Shown: one piece after another, positions 60,463-64,000 of the stretch
Layout: each line of letters opens with the position of its first letter
How positions within the stretch are numbered: the stretch's first letter is position 1
Assembly: GCA_037189645.1 (NCBI GenBank)
Contig: JBBCIY010000013.1
Location: 132,544 to 196,543, forward strand
Reading direction: 5' to 3'
Origin: Taishania sp037189645
Lineage (GTDB): Bacteria; Bacteroidota; Bacteroidia; Flavobacteriales_D; Crocinitomicaceae
Length of the DNA stretch: 64,000 bases
Program-made: the position numbers and the translations under genes
The notes under the pieces: generated by a model
Database searches by the model: none
The model's input: only the letters and a program-made list of their open reading frames with translations
What the model was told of the DNA's origin: nothing

Positions 60463-60927
60463 TCATTTTCGCTCCAGACGCATTTCTACCACGGATTTCT
60501 TAAAGCCGAATTTCTCACAGATCGGCTCCAGTGAAGAATCTCCTTTCAGGTGCAAAGCCACATCTCCTTTTGCATGCCGCAATACTTGTCCGATCATGTT
60601 CTTTGCCACTCCCTGGTTCCTGAATTTATCGCAGACAGCGATATATACCAGTACATTTTCAGCCATATACCCACCCATTCCTGTGTGATTGACGATCGCG
60701 GCCCCCACGATCTCACTATGTGATTTATGCAGCAATATGAATCCTCCAAAGGACAATTGTTCTTTCATCGAATAATCAATTGCCTTGCGGATATGGTCTT
60801 TATTGGGTTCAATACCTTCCAGATTCTTAGAAAGGAAATCTACAATCTTGTGCTTTTCTATTTCAGAAGGTCTGTTTGTCGCATGATACAACAAATTTTC
60901 CGTTATAATCCCATCTAAAGTCTGCAT
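60463..60927 (-). CDS. GNAT-family N-acetyltransferase
   Basis: A 154-residue acetyl-CoA-dependent acyltransferase. The GNAT A-motif is VYIAVCDKFRNQGVAKNMIGQVL (R-x-x-G-x-A), preceded by strands FILLHKSHSEIVGAAIVNHTG. The C-terminal strand CEKFGFKKSVVEMRLER closes the fold. The substrate is unknown; it is a single gene. Confidence 0.87.
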   Translation of the reverse strand: MQTLDGIITENLLYHATNRPSEIEKHKIVDFLSKNLEGIEPNKDHIRKAIDYSMKEQLSFGGFILLHKSHSEIVGAAIVNHTGMGGYMAENVLVYIAVCDKFRNQGVAKNMIGQVLRHAKGDVALHLKGDSSLEPICEKFGFKKSVVEMRLERK

Positions 60928-61127
60928 GATACAATAGCTTTTGTTTCACATTCTTAGCATTTTCCTTTTCAATGGGGGGTAAGGCAAACAAGTAGTTGAA
61001 TGCAATATAAACAATATCATTTAACTTTATTGTGAAGAAAAAAAATTGTTATTGTTAATAAAAACAAAAGCGGGCTCTGAATGAATATTTTCATTGAGCA
61101 AATGAAAATTCATGCCGCATGTTTTGG

Positions 61128-61733
61128 CTATTTCCGGTAAAAACCCATGTCATCCACGTATTGCAGGACCCGTTCCGTAAGCAGGTACCTGACATCCCTG
61201 CCTTCTTCAATGGCTTTACGGATATAGCTGGATGAAATGTTCATTACAGGTGCATCGTGCAGGAAAACAATGTTTGGATGTCCTTTCAGATCACCGGTTC
61301 CGGTTTCCCTGTCTTCTTTTTCCCGGGCTGTTTCCGTTCTCGGGTAAATAAAGATCCGGTGATTTTTCAACAAATAATCGTAGTTGTACCATTTATGCAG
61401 TGTCCGGAGGTTATCTTCTCCCATGATCAGGGAAAAATCGTGATCCGGGTATTTCTCTGCCAGTATGGCCAGTGTCTTGACTGTGTAATTCGGCTGTTCC
61501 AACCCGAACTCCACATCACTTGCACGCAATTTCGGATTGTCATCAACCGCTTCTTTCACCAGGGCCAGGCGGTGGTAATCGGCCAGTAACGTTTTTTTAT
61601 CTTTTAACGGGTTGTGAGGGGAAACAACGAACCAGACCTGATCCAGGTTCGCGTGCCCGACCATGTAATTGGCAATGATCAGATGCCCGACGTGAATGGG
61701 ATTGAACGAACCGAAATACAGCCCTACCTTCAT
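61128..61733 (-). CDS. nadD: Nicotinate-nucleotide adenylyltransferase
   Basis: A 201-residue enzyme that adenylates nicotinate mononucleotide in NAD synthesis. GLYFGSFNPIHVGHLIIANY is the nucleotidyl-transferase HxGH region and SSSYIRKAI is the ISSSxIR motif. VWFVVSPHNPLKDKKTL is the usual substrate loop. The start overlaps the gmk stop by 4 bases, so it ends the yicC-gmk-nadD operon. Confidence 0.96.
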   Translation of the reverse strand: MKVGLYFGSFNPIHVGHLIIANYMVGHANLDQVWFVVSPHNPLKDKKTLLADYHRLALVKEAVDDNPKLRASDVEFGLEQPNYTVKTLAILAEKYPDHDFSLIMGEDNLRTLHKWYNYDYLLKNHRIFIYPRTETAREKEDRETGTGDLKGHPNIVFLHDAPVMNISSSYIRKAIEEGRDVRYLLTERVLQYVDDMGFYRK

Positions 61734-62311
61734 GACCCGATGAATTTCCTGACGATCTTCCCGGCTTCCTCGCAGGCCGTTTCCAGGTGATCGTTCAGCA
61801 GCCGCACATCAAACCTGTCTGCATAGCTCAGTTCCAGCCGGGCTTTTGCCAGGCGCTGCTGGATCTTCTCTTCGGTCTCCGTCGACCGGTGGCGCAGGCG
61901 CTTCTCCAGCGCTTCCACAGAAGGAGGCTGAACAAAAACAGCCAGAGCATGCTCTCCCAGCTTTTTTTTCAGGTTCAGTCCTCCGATCACATCCACGTCA
62001 AAGATCACTACATGACCGTTCTTCCAGATGCGCTCCAGTTCCGAAACCAATGTTCCGTAATAATTATCGGTATAAACTTCCTCCCATTCCACAAAAGCAC
62101 CTTCCTCAATTTTCTGCCGGAATCCTTCCACTCCGATGAAGTAGTAATCTTTCCCGTCTACTTCATTGTGACGCGGAGCACGGCTACATGCGGAAACCGA
62201 GAATTCCAGCTCCTTCATGTGTTTCAGCAGGTAATGAACAATGGTTGTCTTTCCCGCCCCGGAAGGAGCTGAGAAGATCACGCATTTGCCTTTGTGCTTT
62301 AATTCACTCAT
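61730..62311 (-). CDS. gmk: Guanylate kinase
   Basis: A 193-residue kinase converting GMP to GDP. The P-loop is FSAPSGAGKTTI; SACSRAPRHNEVDGKDYYFI and FVEWEEVYTDNYYGT bind GMP, and VIFDVDVIGGLNLKK is the family block. It starts 2 bases after the yicC stop. Confidence 0.97.
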   Translation of the reverse strand: MSELKHKGKCVIFSAPSGAGKTTIVHYLLKHMKELEFSVSACSRAPRHNEVDGKDYYFIGVEGFRQKIEEGAFVEWEEVYTDNYYGTLVSELERIWKNGHVVIFDVDVIGGLNLKKKLGEHALAVFVQPPSVEALEKRLRHRSTETEEKIQQRLAKARLELSYADRFDVRLLNDHLETACEEAGKIVRKFIGS

Positions 62312-62313
62312 TG

Positions 62314-63180
62314 TTACAAGGTGTTTAATACCTGTTCCTTGATCTTTTCAAGATTGTCTTTCATGTCAACCACCAGCTTCTGCATTTCCGCGTGGTTGCT
62401 TTTGCTTCCCAGTGTATTGATCTCTCTTCCTATTTCCTGGGAAATAAATCCTAATTTCTTTCCTGCTCCAGGGGTTTTCATCGTTGCAAGAAAATAATCC
62501 AGGTGGTTTGTCAGCCGCATTTTCTCTTCGGAAACGTCCAGCTTTTCAATGTAGTAGATGAGCTCCTGCTCCAAGCGGTTATCATCATACCCTCCCGCGG
62601 CAATGTCTTCCAGTCCTTTGCGGATGCGTTCACGAACGGTTTCGATCCGCTCCTGTTCGTACCTGGGAACTTCTGCCAGTAATGACCGGATGCTTTCTAT
62701 GCGTTCCGTAAACTCCTTTTCCAGTGCAATTCCTTCCTGACGTCTGAACTCATTCAGCTTGCGGCAGGCTTCACCTACCAGCCTGAGTACTGTTTCACGT
62801 TCTCCTTCCGACATTTCTTCCCGTTCATTGATAAAAATGTCGGGCATCCTGACCAATACTGATAAATAGTCATCCGTTGATTGCCCGATGGCGTCATTGA
62901 TCGCTTTCAGGTCCCGGAAATAGGCTTTCGCCAGGTCTGTATTGATCGAATATGTTTTGGAATCTCCCGTACTGTCCAGGTTGATGATCAGGTCGATCTT
63001 TCCCCGTTCAAGCTGTTCGGTGACCACTTTCCTGGCAAGGGGTTCGAGTTCTTTGTAATAGTTGTGGATCCGCGTATTCAGATCGACTCCTTTGCTATTC
63101 AGGGAGCGGATCTCTACGGAAATCTTCTTACTTTCATACGTCCCGGAAATACGTCCGAAACCTGTCATTGACATCAGCAT
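62314..63180 (-). CDS. yicC: YicC family endoribonuclease-like protein
   Basis: A 288-residue protein of the YicC/YloC family, members of which act as endoribonucleases. MSMTGFGR at the start, SLNSKGVDLNTRI, RGKIDLIINLD and the C-terminal HLDYFLATMKTPGAGKKLGFISQEIGREINTLGSKSNH are hallmarks. The frame runs to a TTG at 63198; ATG at 63180 fits homologues. A TAGCTTTG -7 element (63203-63196, minus) lies 15 bases upstream. Leading gmk and nadD is the common Bacteroidota order. Confidence 0.93.
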   Translation of the reverse strand: MLMSMTGFGRISGTYESKKISVEIRSLNSKGVDLNTRIHNYYKELEPLARKVVTEQLERGKIDLIINLDSTGDSKTYSINTDLAKAYFRDLKAINDAIGQSTDDYLSVLVRMPDIFINEREEMSEGERETVLRLVGEACRKLNEFRRQEGIALEKEFTERIESIRSLLAEVPRYEQERIETVRERIRKGLEDIAAGGYDDNRLEQELIYYIEKLDVSEEKMRLTNHLDYFLATMKTPGAGKKLGFISQEIGREINTLGSKSNHAEMQKLVVDMKDNLEKIKEQVLNTL

Positions 63181-63195
63181 ATTGGCAATTTTCGC

Positions 63196-63203
63196 CAAAG
63201 CTA
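63196..63203 (-). promoter_or_regulatory. -7 element of the yicC-gmk-nadD operon
   Basis: Minus-strand TAGCTTTG matches TAnnTTTG. A TTG lies 23 bases upstream, at the outer limit of spacing. The core TCGCCAAAGC (plus strand) is repeated at 63192-63201 and 63223-63232. Confidence 0.5.
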
Positions 63204-63271
63204 CTAAAAAACGGGGTATTTATCGCCAAAGCAGCCTGACAAACCACCGCCGAAGGCACGCAAAAAGCCGT

Positions 63272-63448
63272 TTAATTGATACTGAACGAAAAGAACAGCG
63301 ATTCGGAAGGTGACTTCTTCATGGATTCCCCTTTTTTTATCAAGTCTATCAAACGAGCGACCTCAATCACTGATAAAGGGCTGTTTGTTCCAAGCGAACG
63401 GTGCTGTTCCAATTTGTACTGTGCTCTTTTTATTTCATTGTTGATCAT
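63272..63448 (-). CDS. Putative 58-residue protein upstream of yicC
   Basis: An ORF of 58 codons on the minus strand, ATG at 63448 to TAA at 63272. It reads with normal composition: a basic helix (MINNEIKRAQYKLEQHRSLG), a loop, a second helix (PLSVIEVARLIDLIKKG) and a Ser/Phe tail (ESLFFSFSIN). GGAGG lies just 2 bases before the ATG. It ends 69 bases before the yicC -7 element. The helix-loop-helix shape and single open frame favour a real small gene. I know no homologue. Confidence 0.5.
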   Translation of the reverse strand: MINNEIKRAQYKLEQHRSLGTNSPLSVIEVARLIDLIKKGESMKKSPSESLFFSFSIN

Positions 63449-63773
63449 AACCTCCTATATTTAAATTCAATTCACAAACACCATTTACGGAAAGCATTTC
63501 CAGATGGTTACGTTTTTCCATGAAAAATTGTTGATAACTTTAAAGGAAGGAATAAGCATAAAATTTAAAGCACTATATCACAACTAATTAACAACAAAAA
63601 TACACTTCCACGAATGTCTGTAACATACCGGTGAATTCAATACAGGTCAACTTCTCTATAGACAAAACAACATACCATTGGAGCATAGATAATTATCGTT
63701 AAAATGAGCTGGAATGATCGAAATTCAAAGGTGTATGGTATCTGTAAACTTCTTCAAAAAACTGTTTTTTTTC
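63449..63773. other. Non-coding stretch before the tRNA-Asp promoter
   Basis: About 325 AT-rich bases between the putative small gene and the tRNA-Asp promoter. I see no convincing ORF, hairpin or repeat in it; a promoter for the minus-strand genes may lie within. Confidence 0.5.
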
Positions 63774-63803
63774 TTGATGGAATCAAATAAATGTATATCT
63801 TTG
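63774..63803 (+). promoter_or_regulatory. Promoter of tRNA-Asp
   Basis: TTG (63774-63776), exactly 19 bases, TATCTTTG (63796-63803): full match. The leader would be about 70 bases and includes a GTCAAC-TGTT-GTTGAC hairpin at 63845-63860, a possible processing site. Confidence 0.75.
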
Positions 63804-63879
63804 CCCACGCTTTTAACGAAAAGCAATACACAATCTCTTAGAATGTCAACTGTTGTTGACCACGCAAGTGAAAGAAATT

Positions 63880-63953
63880 GGTTTGGTAGTTCAGTTGGTT
63901 AGAATACGTGCCTGTCACGCACGGGGTCGCGGGTTCGAGTCCCGTCCAGACCG
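63880..63953 (+). tRNA. tRNA-Asp (GUC)
   Basis: Cloverleaf with acceptor GGTTTGG/CCAGACC (one G-U pair), anticodon stem CGTGC/GCACG and loop CTGTCAC with anticodon GTC at 63914-63916. The T-arm is CGGGTTCGAGTCCCG and the discriminator is G. CCA is not encoded (CAG follows), unlike the tRNA at 18129. Confidence 0.95.
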
Positions 63954-64000
63954 CAGAATTGTTAAAAGCAAAAAGAAAAGCCTGTATGGTTGCAGGATTA

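Noticed and set aside
63276..63464. 62-codon plus-strand ORF
   Set aside because: It lies opposite the 58-codon minus-strand ORF, which has better composition, the operon strand and GGAGG before its ATG.
1..64000. CRISPR array, IS elements or rRNA
   Set aside because: No regularly spaced repeats, transposase frames or rRNA segments were seen in the window.

Overview
The window reads as a chromosomal segment of a member of the Bacteroidota, most likely Flavobacteriales. Several secreted proteins end in type IX secretion (T9SS) sorting domains of both kinds (type A 'FPNP' tails and a type B gliding-motility tail). SprB-type repeats, a ResB-CcsA fusion and promoters with the Bacteroidota pattern TTG-N19/20-TAnnTTTG are also present. 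The gene mix resembles Fluviicola/Crocinitomicaceae, but the genus is a guess. There is no phage, IS element or CRISPR array.

Layout. 1-16000: the 3' end of prfC, a RimK/aspartoacylase-family pair, the cytochrome c maturation fusion CcsBA, a large SprB-repeat adhesin-like protein, a T9SS-secreted LVIVD-type protein, an unknown-ABC ATPase-YihY operon and Kdo transferase. 16000-24400: a barrel-like protein, a GT2 glycosyltransferase, tRNA(CAU), hisS-hutH with a small membrane protein, an NlpE/META lipoprotein, a YgiD-type dioxygenase and a secreted CarboxypepD_reg-like protein. 24500-31400: a NagZ/beta-lactamase fusion meeting head-on a LiaF-like/LytS/LytTR regulatory operon, then a cystathionine gamma-synthase/lyase.

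31400-43130 is the most unusual part. A TPR-containing hybrid sensor kinase with an AraC output domain sits upstream of a run of exported proteins: two paralogous papain-like proteases fused to tandem pYEATS-like domains, a protein made of two PrcB-like units, a WG-repeat-like lipoprotein, a CAP-domain protein and a small tandem-module protein. Three of these share one cysteine-containing module that I do not recognise. LemA and DUF3137 proteins follow, after a spacer with two mutually exclusive hairpins. Triple TTTTTACC repeats precede the operon promoter.

43200-64000: an SDR oxidoreductase, two tandem M43 metalloproteases with T9SS tails, kynureninase, a YtxH/holin-like/DUF6327-like envelope operon, AI-2E transporter, FtsK, a bile-acid-symporter family protein and MnmE. 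An AT-rich insert with one PD-(D/E)XK-like gene and about 0.5 kb of apparently empty DNA follows. The window ends with a monohaem cytochrome-like lipoprotein, CspA, a GNAT enzyme, the operon (small ORF)-yicC-gmk-nadD and tRNA-Asp.

Most of the window is housekeeping and envelope biology. Two regulatory themes recur: promoters flanked by direct repeats at about two helical turns, and a near-identical palindrome at three convergent gene junctions.
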